Shown: positions 17,853 through 25,941 of the stretch, piece after piece
Layout of the letters: the number at the start of each line of letters is the position of its first letter
Position numbering within the stretch: the stretch's first letter is position 1
From: Melioribacter sp051488665
Lineage (GTDB): Bacteria > Bacteroidota > Ignavibacteria > Ignavibacteriales > Melioribacteraceae
Length of the DNA stretch: 64,000 nt
Assembly: GCF_051488665.1 (NCBI RefSeq)
Contig: NZ_JBPSEG010000003.1
Coordinates: 310,001 to 374,000, forward strand
Reading direction: 5' to 3'
The notes under the pieces: generated by a model
What the model was told of the DNA's origin: nothing
Databases searched by the model: none
What the model saw: only the letters and a program-made list of their open reading frames with translations
Program-made: the position numbers and the translations under genes

Positions 17853-18509
17853 TCATTTGAAAAATTCGTCTTTTAACCCGCGATTGATTTTATAGTCGGA
17901 ATAAGTAAGCGTTACGACGCCTTTGAGAGATTGACGAAAACGTTTTTCTTCCTCCTGTTTCGATTTGGCTTCGCCGCTCTGATTAAAACTAACGACCACT
18001 TTAGAGGGCAGCGAATAAGCAGTGTCTTTATAATAAAACCTGCTTGTAACGTTAACGCCCCGTTTTGTCACAGTCTCGAGTTTTCTTACAAGATTATTCT
18101 CGGTATCGACCCATACGGTAGATAGAATATAATCCGCCGTATCGCTAAGAGGAATGATTTTAATAACGTCCAGATTAATCTTTTCGTCTTCCTCGTCTTT
18201 TTCGTTTTTCACATAAACGGCGCTGTATTCGCTTTTGAGAAATTTGAGAGGATTAAGATTCACTCCGTCTTTGGGAACCATCGCAAATCCTTCCGAAGTA
18301 ATCTTAAGTTTGTCGGGCTGTTTGAAGAATACCTTCAGCTTCATGTCGGGCATTTTTACCATTTGCAGGTCGGTGGAAATTGTGAGATCGACTTCGTAAT
18401 CCTCGACTTGTTCGAATTTATTGATCACTTTATTTAATATTTCTTCGGCGTTTTTATTTTGAGCAAAAAGATTAACTACAAGGCAAAGAACAAGAACTGC
18501 GATTCTCAT
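17853..18509 (-). CDS. LolA-like outer-membrane lipoprotein-sorting/carrier protein
   Basis: 218 residues with a signal peptide (about 1-16, ending NLFAQ) and the half-barrel pattern of the LolA/LolB superfamily: EEILNKVINKFEQVEDYEVDL, MVKMPDMKLKVFFKQPDKL, and a conserved KGVVTLTYSDYKIN near the end. Such proteins carry lipids or lipoproteins between membranes. It is shorter than many family members and is not a typical proteobacterial LolA, so the lipoprotein-chaperone role is an inference. It follows the ABC-2 permease gene by 9 bases and may share its transcript. Confidence 0.65.
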   Translation of the reverse strand: MRIAVLVLCLVVNLFAQNKNAEEILNKVINKFEQVEDYEVDLTISTDLQMVKMPDMKLKVFFKQPDKLKITSEGFAMVPKDGVNLNPLKFLKSEYSAVYVKNEKDEEDEKINLDVIKIIPLSDTADYILSTVWVDTENNLVRKLETVTKRGVNVTSRFYYKDTAYSLPSKVVVSFNQSGEAKSKQEEEKRFRQSLKGVVTLTYSDYKINRGLKDEFFK

Positions 18510-18518
18510 TGTACCTCC

Positions 18519-19355
18519 TCAGGTTAGAATATCTTTTTTAATAAAAATTCCCGCAGCCGTCATAAAAAACAAAAGCGTATAGCCTGACAGAAAGAGAGCT
18601 GATTTAGTGATTTCGGCATAATCGATTTCGTCCGAAAAGAAGCGGCTCCACTGCGGCATATGCGTCGTAAAGAAATACGGCTGAATCGTATTGAAGAAAT
18701 CGATCGGAATAGCCGACAAAATCAACAGTATAATAATCAGCGCCATCGAACCGATAATCGGGCCGATTGCATTTTCGACAAAAGAAGAAAACAGAAACGA
18801 AAGCGAAAATACCGTTGTCATACTCAGAATCGAATAGAGATAAGCGTATAAAAATCGCCACAACACATCGTCTGCGGCAAATATTATTAATTTATCGCGG
18901 AATGTAATCAACTCGCCCGAACCGAATATCAGTAAGCTTATTCCCAGACTAAGAAATGCAAGCCACGCGATTAAACTGACGACGTAGATTATTCCCGCTA
19001 TAAACTTCGCCGTAATAATCTCGATACGCGAGACCGGTCTAACCAGCAGCATTCTGTAAGTGCCGGCGGTTGCTTCGCCGGCGAGAATATCGCCGCCTAC
19101 CAATACGATCAGAAACGGGATGTGTATGAACAACGAATTAAGAACCAGGTTGGCAATGAAATATCCGTTAAGAAGATTTCCCACCATCATGAATGTTTCC
19201 TGAAAACCTCTCGTAACCATATTAATATAATCGTTGCCGGTGAAATAAAGAGCCGTCTGAATTATCGGCACAAGCAGTCCTATCGCGATGAATCCGATAT
19301 ATGTTCTCCATTTGCCGAAAATTTTTACAAGTTCTATCCTTATCAGATTAATCAT
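18519..19355 (-). CDS. ABC-2 type transporter permease
   Basis: 278 residues with six hydrophobic segments, the N-terminal phrase IELVKIFGKWRTYIGF and the central GDILAGEATAGTYRMLLVRPVSR, characteristic of ABC-2 permeases of the NatB/YhaP-like or CcmB-like group. It pairs with the overlapping ATPase gene (8 bases overlap) to form a drug, Na+ or lipid exporter; the substrate cannot be told from the sequence. Confidence 0.88.
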   Translation of the reverse strand: MINLIRIELVKIFGKWRTYIGFIAIGLLVPIIQTALYFTGNDYINMVTRGFQETFMMVGNLLNGYFIANLVLNSLFIHIPFLIVLVGGDILAGEATAGTYRMLLVRPVSRIEIITAKFIAGIIYVVSLIAWLAFLSLGISLLIFGSGELITFRDKLIIFAADDVLWRFLYAYLYSILSMTTVFSLSFLFSSFVENAIGPIIGSMALIIILLILSAIPIDFFNTIQPYFFTTHMPQWSRFFSDEIDYAEITKSALFLSGYTLLFFMTAAGIFIKKDILT

Positions 19356-20268
19356 TGTTTGCCCCCTCCGTAATTTTTAGGAAATACTCTTCGAGGGAAC
19401 GGACGGGAACAATCGAATAAACTTCAATACCGTTCTCGACCAATTTTTTATTTAATTCCGAAATTTCCTTCTGCGTCAACGAGAGCGTTATTTTATTGGA
19501 GCCGGGTTGAAATTCTCCGCTTGCGGCGACTTCTTTTATTATATCGGAGGCTTTTAACGGATCGGAGACTTCGAAAGAAACATTCATTCTGTCGGAGCGG
19601 AGAAGTTCGGACACGTTGCCTTCGACTATTTTTTTGCCTTTGTTTATAATTATCATTCTGTTTGCAATCATTTCAACTTCGTGCAGAATGTGCGACGAAA
19701 GAAAAATAGTTTTCCCTTTGCTGCGACAGAGATAGAGAATCAGCTCGCGGATTTCTTTCATTCCCTGCGGGTCCAAACCCGTCGTCGGCTCGTCAAGAAT
19801 AATCAATTCGGGGTCGTGCAGAAGAGCCTGAGCGAGCCCCAATCTTTGCTTCATGCCGTGGGAAAATGTTTTCACTTTGCTGTTGTGTCTCGAAGCAAGT
19901 CCCACCAGCTCAAGCATTTCCATAATTTTATTTTTGGAAACGTCGGCGCCGCTGAGTCGTCCCAGGATTTCAAGATTTTTATACGCCGTCAAATAGAGAT
20001 AGAAGTCGGGCTTTTCGACTATGGCTCCTATTCTTCTCATTATATTTTTTCGGTCGCGCTTAATCGAGAGACCGAAAATTTCGATTGAGCCCGACGTAGG
20101 CTTTATGAGCGACAATAACATTCTTATCGTCGTGCTTTTGCCCGCGCCGTTTGGTCCCAGGAAACCGAATATGTCTCCTTTATAAACTTTCAGGTCGAGA
20201 TTATCGACCGCCGTCAGCGACCCGAATTTTTTGGTAAGTCCGTCAATTTCAATTATAGTATCGTTCAA
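19348..20268 (-). CDS. ABC transporter ATP-binding protein
   Basis: 306 residues. Walker A is GPNGAGKST (38-46), the signature is FSHGMKQRLGLAQALL, Walker B is LIILDEPTTGLDP and the H-loop is LSSHILHEVE. The C-terminal ~80 residues form the extra domain common to NatA/DrrA-type exporters. I start at the TTG at 20268, which has AGGA seven bases upstream and lies 1 base after the AmpG-like gene stop; the longer frame to 20328 runs into that gene. Confidence 0.9.
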   Translation of the reverse strand: MNDTIIEIDGLTKKFGSLTAVDNLDLKVYKGDIFGFLGPNGAGKSTTIRMLLSLIKPTSGSIEIFGLSIKRDRKNIMRRIGAIVEKPDFYLYLTAYKNLEILGRLSGADVSKNKIMEMLELVGLASRHNSKVKTFSHGMKQRLGLAQALLHDPELIILDEPTTGLDPQGMKEIRELILYLCRSKGKTIFLSSHILHEVEMIANRMIIINKGKKIVEGNVSELLRSDRMNVSFEVSDPLKASDIIKEVAASGEFQPGSNKITLSLTQKEISELNKKLVENGIEVYSIVPVRSLEEYFLKITEGANND

Positions 20269-20269
20269 T

Positions 20270-22063
20270 TTATTTCCTGTCTTTTTTACCGAATGCCGGA
20301 TTAATCGGAATAAATTTAGCCGCGACAAAAGCGGGAATTGTGGCTATGCAAACCCATACAAAGAAAAGTTGATAGCCCACCGCTTCCTGTATAATACCGC
20401 TGAACATACCCGGAATCATCATGCCGAGCGCCATGAATCCGGTAGTAATTGCATAATGCGATGCTTTGTATTGTCCTTCGGATACATAAATCATATACAT
20501 CATATATGCCGTGAATCCGAAGCCGTAACCAAACTGTTCGATAATCACGCATAGATAGACGATCCAAATTTGATCCGGTTGCGCGTAAGCCAGATAAACA
20601 TACGCAATGTTCGGAATATTCATTGCGACGAGCATTGTAAACAGCAGCTTTTTCAAACCGCGCTTTGAAATCAAAATGCCGCCGATAATTCCTCCAATTA
20701 CAAGCGCCGCCACGCCTGCCGTTCCGTAAATCAAACCGACGTCCGAAGTCGAAAGACCGAGTCCCCCCGCGCTTTTGGGATCGAGGAAAAAAGGACCGAC
20801 CATTTTGACAAGCTGCGCTTCGCCCAATCGGTAGAGAAGCAAGAAAGCGATTATCCAGATTATCTTTCTCTTTTCGAAAAATCTGAAAAACGTTCTGAAA
20901 AACTCGCTTGTTATTTTCTGGAATCCCGAAACCAAAACCGGTTTGTCGGTCTTCGGTTCTGGCAGTATATAATTGTGATAGACAAAAAATACCAAAAACA
21001 ATACGGCAAGAATTCCGAAAGTAATAACCCATGCCAGGGGAACCCTTTCAGGCTCGAGTTTAAATACGGCTTCGGTTTTTTCGTCAACGTAAGACTCGAG
21101 CTGGATAAGCGCAAACGCCGGTTTGTTCCAGTTGGATGAATTAAAGACCAATCTCCCGCCGGCAATCACATTGAAATTTTTGTCGCCTTCATGATAATTA
21201 AGATTAACCGTAAATTCTTCATCGTCGCCTGGTTTATTCGAAAGCATGAACTTAACAATGCCGATGTTTCCCGCAGGCTCCATACTGCCGGAAGTATCCG
21301 GAACGATTATATCGGTTTCGGAAAAACCGTTTATGATATTCATCTTCCGAACGAAATTAACGTAAAAATCGACGGTTTGTTTAGTTTGAGGTTTTGTGCT
21401 TATTTCGAGAGTTTCAGGTTTGGCAATAATTCTAAGCCTTCCTTCCGTCGGTTTTACGGAAGACGAATCGATTGTAAGAGTATTCTCGAAAAATTTTTCC
21501 GGCGATGAAATTACTCTGATCTCAGCCGGCGAAACCGTAAGCGTACTTTCGAGATGCCCCGCAAGTATAACCAAAACGCCCTGTCCGAATATAATGGCAA
21601 ACCTGTAAAACGTGCTTCTAATTCCCACAAAGAAACTCTGTTCGCCTTCGTCGAGCGCGTGCATGTAAAACCCGTCCGCCGCTATGTCGTGTGTTGCGGA
21701 GCTGAATGCAATAAGCCAGAAGAAAAGCAGCGTAAATCTGAAAAAATCGGGAGCCGGGATTGTCAAAGCCACTCCAGACATGCCCGCGCCTATTATCAAT
21801 TGCATGGCAATTATCCAGAATCGCTTGGTTCGAATTAAGTCGACTAAAGGACTCCAGAACGGTTTGATTACCCACGGCAAATAGAGCCAGCTTGTATAAA
21901 GCGCAATATCGGCATTCGAAATTCCCAGGCGTTTATACATTATTACCGAAAGCGTAATTACGATAACATAGGGCAATCCTTCGGCAAAATAGAGGGTCGG
22001 AACCCAAGCCCATCCGCCAGCTTTGTTTTTCTTTTCTTTATGCAAAGATTTTTTTACAATCAT
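20270..22063 (-). CDS. AmpG-like major facilitator transporter with a ~170-residue insertion
   Basis: 597 residues; the N-terminal half matches AmpG-type MFS permeases (LYFAEGLPYVIV, SWLYLPWVIKPFWSPLVDL, DIAADGF), the C-terminal half begins about residue 342. Residues ~171-341 form a soluble, beta-rich segment with no membrane helix, lying after TM5 and so probably in the periplasm. AmpG imports anhydro-muropeptides for cell-wall recycling, and the adjacent overlapping gene is a GlcNAc-kinase-like ATPase, which agrees with that role. Standard AmpG is ~490 residues and lacks the insertion. The start ATG overlaps the kinase stop by 4 bases. Confidence 0.82.
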   Translation of the reverse strand: MIVKKSLHKEKKNKAGGWAWVPTLYFAEGLPYVIVITLSVIMYKRLGISNADIALYTSWLYLPWVIKPFWSPLVDLIRTKRFWIIAMQLIIGAGMSGVALTIPAPDFFRFTLLFFWLIAFSSATHDIAADGFYMHALDEGEQSFFVGIRSTFYRFAIIFGQGVLVILAGHLESTLTVSPAEIRVISSPEKFFENTLTIDSSSVKPTEGRLRIIAKPETLEISTKPQTKQTVDFYVNFVRKMNIINGFSETDIIVPDTSGSMEPAGNIGIVKFMLSNKPGDDEEFTVNLNYHEGDKNFNVIAGGRLVFNSSNWNKPAFALIQLESYVDEKTEAVFKLEPERVPLAWVITFGILAVLFLVFFVYHNYILPEPKTDKPVLVSGFQKITSEFFRTFFRFFEKRKIIWIIAFLLLYRLGEAQLVKMVGPFFLDPKSAGGLGLSTSDVGLIYGTAGVAALVIGGIIGGILISKRGLKKLLFTMLVAMNIPNIAYVYLAYAQPDQIWIVYLCVIIEQFGYGFGFTAYMMYMIYVSEGQYKASHYAITTGFMALGMMIPGMFSGIIQEAVGYQLFFVWVCIATIPAFVAAKFIPINPAFGKKDRK

Positions 22064-22938
22064 TGAGTTTCCTTGAAGAGTTTCAGAGCAAGTAAAGCCG
22101 CGCCGTATTCCGGAGTATGGCGCGGTTTCATGAACAACAAACGATCCGCTTTTTTTATTTTACTCTTTATCAGCTGCGTATAAAACGAATCATTCGACAA
22201 TCCTCCCGTAAAGACGACCGGAAGTTTGCAGCCGGGATATTTTTTCAACGCGACATTAATTAACGTTGCAACTTCGCTTGCTTCTTCATTTAAGATTCGC
22301 ATGCATAATTTACTTCCCTTTCGAGCGCGTTCGATAAAGCGCCCGGCGTAACGCGCAATATTCTCGCCGTTTACAAATTCAATTAATTTATCTCTTTGCA
22401 AAACGTCCAATTCTTCCGCCAATTCATAAAGAGCGTCGTCTTTCAATCTGCCGTCGATAATTTTTGACACGGCGTTGAATCCTTTTCTGGCAATCGAAAA
22501 CGCTCCTCCCTCGTCTCCGATTACTTTCCCGAAGCCGCCAGTTTTAATAAATTCTCCGCCCGTATTCAAAAAGACAACCGAACCCGTTCCAATAATTACC
22601 AGAGCTCCTTCTTTGCCTGCGAAAGCTCCGTAATGCGCGGTTTCTATATCGCCTTTTATTTCTATCTGAAAATCGAATCCGGTTTTAATTCTTTTTTTTA
22701 ATTTTAATGCCGCGTTTAAATTAGAGCAGCCGGCAATTCCCAGAACAGCTCCCGATAATTTATATTTTTCGTTAATCTCATCGATAAATTCGGAAAGCAG
22801 CTCAGCCGATTTGGAGAAGCCGACCGAATAGGGATTCGAAGCGCCCGTTTCGAAACGCGCGCGGATTCTTTTTTTTTCGTCTATGCAAACGGCTCTGGTT
22901 TTTGTACCGCCCCCGTCCGCTCCCAAAAAATACTTCAT
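22060..22938 (-). CDS. BadF/BadG-type ATPase, probable N-acetylglucosamine kinase
   Basis: 292 residues of the ASKHA fold. N-terminal phosphate-1 loop is GADGGGTKTRAVC; IIGTGSVVF is the second phosphate loop; GGFGKVIGDEGGAFSIARKGF is characteristic of bacterial and eukaryotic N-acetylglucosamine kinases in this family; VFTGGLSND is the adenosine motif. It likely phosphorylates amino sugars released from recycled murein. The overlap with the AmpG-like gene supports a recycling pair. The alternative, a 2-hydroxyacyl-CoA dehydratase activator, is unlikely because the Fe-S cysteines are absent. Confidence 0.82.
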   Translation of the reverse strand: MKYFLGADGGGTKTRAVCIDEKKRIRARFETGASNPYSVGFSKSAELLSEFIDEINEKYKLSGAVLGIAGCSNLNAALKLKKRIKTGFDFQIEIKGDIETAHYGAFAGKEGALVIIGTGSVVFLNTGGEFIKTGGFGKVIGDEGGAFSIARKGFNAVSKIIDGRLKDDALYELAEELDVLQRDKLIEFVNGENIARYAGRFIERARKGSKLCMRILNEEASEVATLINVALKKYPGCKLPVVFTGGLSNDSFYTQLIKSKIKKADRLLFMKPRHTPEYGAALLALKLFKETQ

Positions 22939-23000
22939 AAGCCGTAAATTTTATTGTTGGTAAAATAAAAAAAAGAAATCATATGCCCTTTATTATTTTG

Positions 23001-23029
23001 TTGAAACGGAACAATAATCTCATTACTTT
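23001..23029 (+). promoter_or_regulatory. Probable promoter of the lipoprotein gene
   Basis: TTGAAA at 23001-23006 and TACTTT at 23024-23029 with a 17-base spacer. The lipoprotein ATG follows 59 bases after, with AGGAG eight bases upstream of it. Pattern match only. Confidence 0.4.
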
Positions 23030-23087
23030 GCGCATGTGCATTTAGAGGAACCCCATTTTTCAAATAAATTTTTCAGGAGAAAAAAAA

Positions 23088-23504
23088 ATGAAGAACTTAT
23101 TAAAGTCGTTATTGGTATTGTCGTTATTAACGTTTATTGCATGCAGCGAGGATTCGAATCCGACTTCCTCGGAACCGACTTTAACGGGCACGTGGAAATT
23201 AACCGCGATTACAATTCATACCGACTCCGGAGATTTGAATCTCCTGCCGGAAGCTATCGGATATTCTATGACTGTAGTTCTAAATGAAGACGGCACTTAC
23301 CAGGCGACTTATACAGATGCCGACGGACAATACACCGAAACAGGAACCTGGACGGAATCCGACGGAAAACTTACAATTACGGTGGACGGACTTCCCGAGA
23401 CAGTTGAGTATACATTGTCCGGCAACAAACTTACATTCAGCACAACAATGGATATCGAAGGATTCGGAACGCAGAACGTGACATTGGAGTTCACAAAACA
23501 ATAA
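23088..23504 (+). CDS. Lipocalin-like lipoprotein
   Basis: 138 residues with a lipoprotein signal: a basic start, hydrophobic core and lipobox FIAC with Cys19. The mature part contains a LTGTWKLTAIT start and a repeated GTYQATYTDADGQYTETGTW beta pattern, as in lipocalin-like domains of Bacteroidota lipoproteins (DUF4923/lipocalin_4 type). It is probably attached to a membrane and exposed at the periplasm or surface. A strong SD lies in front. It is followed, 10 bases on, by the YbaK gene. Function unknown. Confidence 0.72.
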   Translation: MKNLLKSLLVLSLLTFIACSEDSNPTSSEPTLTGTWKLTAITIHTDSGDLNLLPEAIGYSMTVVLNEDGTYQATYTDADGQYTETGTWTESDGKLTITVDGLPETVEYTLSGNKLTFSTTMDIEGFGTQNVTLEFTKQ

Positions 23505-23514
23505 GGAGGTGGTT

Positions 23515-23988
23515 ATGCCTTCTAAAAAACTAAAGGAATTCCTGGACAAGAACAACGTTAAGTATGTAGCGATCAAACACTCCCTGGCGTTCACGGCTCA
23601 GGAGATAGCGGCTTCCGCTCATATCAAAGGGAAGAATCTTGCAAAGGCTGTGCTCGTTAAAATCGACGGCAAAATGATAATGGTCGTTCTGCCGGCTTCT
23701 TACAAAATTAATTTTGATCAACTGCGCGAAGCCTTCGGAAATGAAAATGTAAGATTGGCAAACGAGCAGGAATTTATGGATAAGTTTCCGGAGTGCGAAG
23801 TCGGAGCCATGCCGCCTTTCGGAAATTTGTACGGACTCGACGTCTACGTAGACGAGTCGCTTGCCGAAGACGAAGAAATTGCCTTCAATGCAGGAACGCA
23901 TACGGAACTGATTCAGATGGCGTATGCCGACTTCGTAAGGCTCGTGCAGCCGAAAAAGATGAAATTTTCATTTCTGTCGAAAGTCTAA
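23515..23988 (+). CDS. YbaK/EbsC-type aminoacyl-tRNA deacylase
   Basis: 157 residues covering the whole YbaK/ProRS-associated domain: YVAIKHSLAFTAQEIAASAHI, NLAKAVLVKIDGKMIMVVLPAS, and VGAMPPFGNLYGLDVYVDES with the conserved GxxPPFG segment, then FNAGTHTELIQM. These proteins hydrolyse mischarged tRNA (for example Cys-tRNA-Pro) in trans. The ATG at 23515 is chosen because AAGGAGG ends five bases upstream; the in-frame GTG at 23509 is inside that site. Confidence 0.85.
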   Translation: MPSKKLKEFLDKNNVKYVAIKHSLAFTAQEIAASAHIKGKNLAKAVLVKIDGKMIMVVLPASYKINFDQLREAFGNENVRLANEQEFMDKFPECEVGAMPPFGNLYGLDVYVDESLAEDEEIAFNAGTHTELIQMAYADFVRLVQPKKMKFSFLSKV

Positions 23989-24030
23989 AAAAAATTTACT
24001 TGCTAATTCGCTTGCGACTGATTACGTTTA

Positions 24031-24054
24031 CGCCCAATTTTTTTAATTGGTGCG
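24031..24054 (+). promoter_or_regulatory. Hairpin just upstream of the SulP start
   Basis: CCAATT at 24034-24039 pairs with AATTGG at 24045-24050 over a five-T loop, extended by CGC/GCG with a bulged T. It lies directly before the likely ATG (24059) and covers the position of a ribosome-binding site; no clear SD is visible. It may reduce translation. Confidence 0.35.
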
Positions 24055-24058
24055 TAAG

Positions 24059-25777
24059 ATGGATATATTCAGACCCAAACTCGTAACAACGCGGAAAGAT
24101 TACAATAAAGAGCAATTTATTGCCGATCTTACTGCGGGCATTATTGTCGGAATAGTTGCGCTGCCGCTTGCTATTGCATTTGGAATTGCCAGCGGCGTGA
24201 CTCCGGAAAAAGGAATAATCACGGCAATTATAGCCGGATTCATAATTTCTGCCTTCGGCGGAAGCAGGGTTCAAATCGGGGGACCTACCGGAGCTTTTAT
24301 AATTATTGTTTATAATATAATTCAGGAATACGGTTCCGCAGGACTTACCATCGCCACAATAATGGCGGGCTGCATTCTTATAATTATGGGAATAGCGCGA
24401 TTCGGCTCTTTAATAAAATTTATTCCTTATCCGGTTGTAGTCGGATTTACAAGCGGAATTGCTTTACTAATATTTTCCACTCAAATAAAGGATTTCTTCG
24501 GGCTCAACATAAACGAAATGCCTTCGGAATTTCACGAGAAGTGGATAGTTTATTTTAAATCTATCGGCACAATAAACTTTTACGTTCTGGGTATTTCAAT
24601 AATATCATTGTTGATAATGATTTTTTGGCCTAAAGTGACGCATAAAATTCCGGGCTCGCTAATAGCCATAATCGTATCCACGTTATTGGTTTCCATTTTT
24701 AATCTTCCGGTAGAAACCATAGGCAGCAGATTCGGAGAAATCTCCTCCAACTTGCCTTCGCCGACATTCCATAAGATTAATCTCGAAACAATTCAAAATC
24801 TTATTGCGCCTGCAACTACCATTGCGCTGCTGGCAGCTATAGAATCGCTCCTATCGGCCGTAGTCGCAGACGGCATGATCGGCGGCAAACATCGCAGCAA
24901 TATGGAATTGATCGCTCAGGGCTTGGCAAACATTGCATCTCCTATTTTCGGAGGCATTCCGGCAACCGGAGCAATTGCCAGAACAGCCACAAATATTAAG
25001 AACGGAGGGCGAACGCCCGTAGCGGGTATTATTCACGCCGTTACTCTTCTCTTAATCATGTTATTCTTCGGCAAATACGCGCGCCTTATTCCGATGGCTA
25101 CTCTAGCTGCAATTCTTATAATAGTTTCCTACAATATGAGCGAATGGCATTCGTTCAAATCGCTGTTAAAGAGCCCCAAAAGCGACGTTGTGGTTCTTCT
25201 TACTACTTTCTTCTTAACCGTGATTTTCGATTTAACGATAGCAATCGAAATAGGAATGGTGCTCGCCGTTCTGCTCTTTATGAAAAGAATGGCCGAAGTT
25301 ACCAACGTCAATATTATTACCAGAGAATTGGAAGACAGCGACGAAATTCCCGACCCGAATTCAATCGACAAGAAACAGATTCCCGAAGACGTTGAAGTAT
25401 TTGAAATCAACGGACCTTTCTTCTTCGGCGCAGCCAAGAAGTTTAAGGAACAGATCTCGATTGTAGAGAAGCCGCCAAAAGTAAGAATAATAAGAATGAG
25501 AAACGTTCCGGCAGTCGACGCCACAGGCTTGCAAACGCTCAGAGAATTTTACTACGACGCTCAAAAAAACGGAATCCATTTGATTTTGTCGGGCGTTCAT
25601 ACCCAGCCGCTTTATGCTATGACTCAGGCGGGATTGTTCGATTTATACGGCGAGGAAAATATCTACGGCAATATCGACGACGCATTGGACAGAGCGCGCG
25701 AAATTTTGGGACTCCCAAAACTCGGCCGACCTAAAGACTTTATACCGACCGTAAAAAGAGAAATGAATTCCAAATAG
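24059..25777 (+). CDS. SulP-family anion transporter with STAS domain
   Basis: 572 residues: about 12 to 14 membrane segments with FIADLTAGIIVGIVALPLAIAF near the start and SGVTPEKGIITAIIAGFI, then a cytoplasmic STAS domain (about 440-560) with VFEINGPFFFGAAKKFKEQI and the NVPAVDATGLQTLREF loop. SulP proteins carry sulfate, bicarbonate or other anions. Since a sulfate-assimilation operon lies 9 kb downstream, sulfate uptake is attractive but not proved; many bacterial SulP proteins transport bicarbonate. The ATG at 24059 is chosen by homology; upstream TTG and GTG starts fall in the hairpin. Confidence 0.87.
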   Translation: MDIFRPKLVTTRKDYNKEQFIADLTAGIIVGIVALPLAIAFGIASGVTPEKGIITAIIAGFIISAFGGSRVQIGGPTGAFIIIVYNIIQEYGSAGLTIATIMAGCILIIMGIARFGSLIKFIPYPVVVGFTSGIALLIFSTQIKDFFGLNINEMPSEFHEKWIVYFKSIGTINFYVLGISIISLLIMIFWPKVTHKIPGSLIAIIVSTLLVSIFNLPVETIGSRFGEISSNLPSPTFHKINLETIQNLIAPATTIALLAAIESLLSAVVADGMIGGKHRSNMELIAQGLANIASPIFGGIPATGAIARTATNIKNGGRTPVAGIIHAVTLLLIMLFFGKYARLIPMATLAAILIIVSYNMSEWHSFKSLLKSPKSDVVVLLTTFFLTVIFDLTIAIEIGMVLAVLLFMKRMAEVTNVNIITRELEDSDEIPDPNSIDKKQIPEDVEVFEINGPFFFGAAKKFKEQISIVEKPPKVRIIRMRNVPAVDATGLQTLREFYYDAQKNGIHLILSGVHTQPLYAMTQAGLFDLYGEENIYGNIDDALDRAREILGLPKLGRPKDFIPTVKREMNSK

Positions 25778-25827
25778 TTTTAATCGAATTGACGTTATCA
25801 ATGCCCCTTAAACTTCGGAATTGATAA

Positions 25828-25864
25828 AAAAAGCAGCCTGCTTATTCGGCAGGCTGCTTTTATT
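25828..25864 (+). terminator. Intrinsic terminator after SulP
   Basis: Perfect 12-bp stem AAAGCAGCCTGC / GCAGGCTGCTTT (25830-25841 and 25849-25860) with a seven-base loop. A-rich on the left and T-rich on the right, it could act in both directions and also end the lpdA transcript from the other side. Confidence 0.85.
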
Positions 25865-25909
25865 ATTCAAAATATTTTGAATCATCAATCACGATCTATT
25901 ATCATCCAC

Positions 25910-25940
25910 CAGTCCCTAATCCCTAGAATCTAATCCCTAC
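25910..25940 (-). repeat. Short TTAGGG-like repeat
   Basis: On the minus strand, three near copies of GGGATTAG separated by a few bases, the same type of sequence as the tract at 7951-8081. It lies just after the lpdA stop. No reading frame uses it. Confidence 0.45.
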
Positions 25941-25941
25941 T

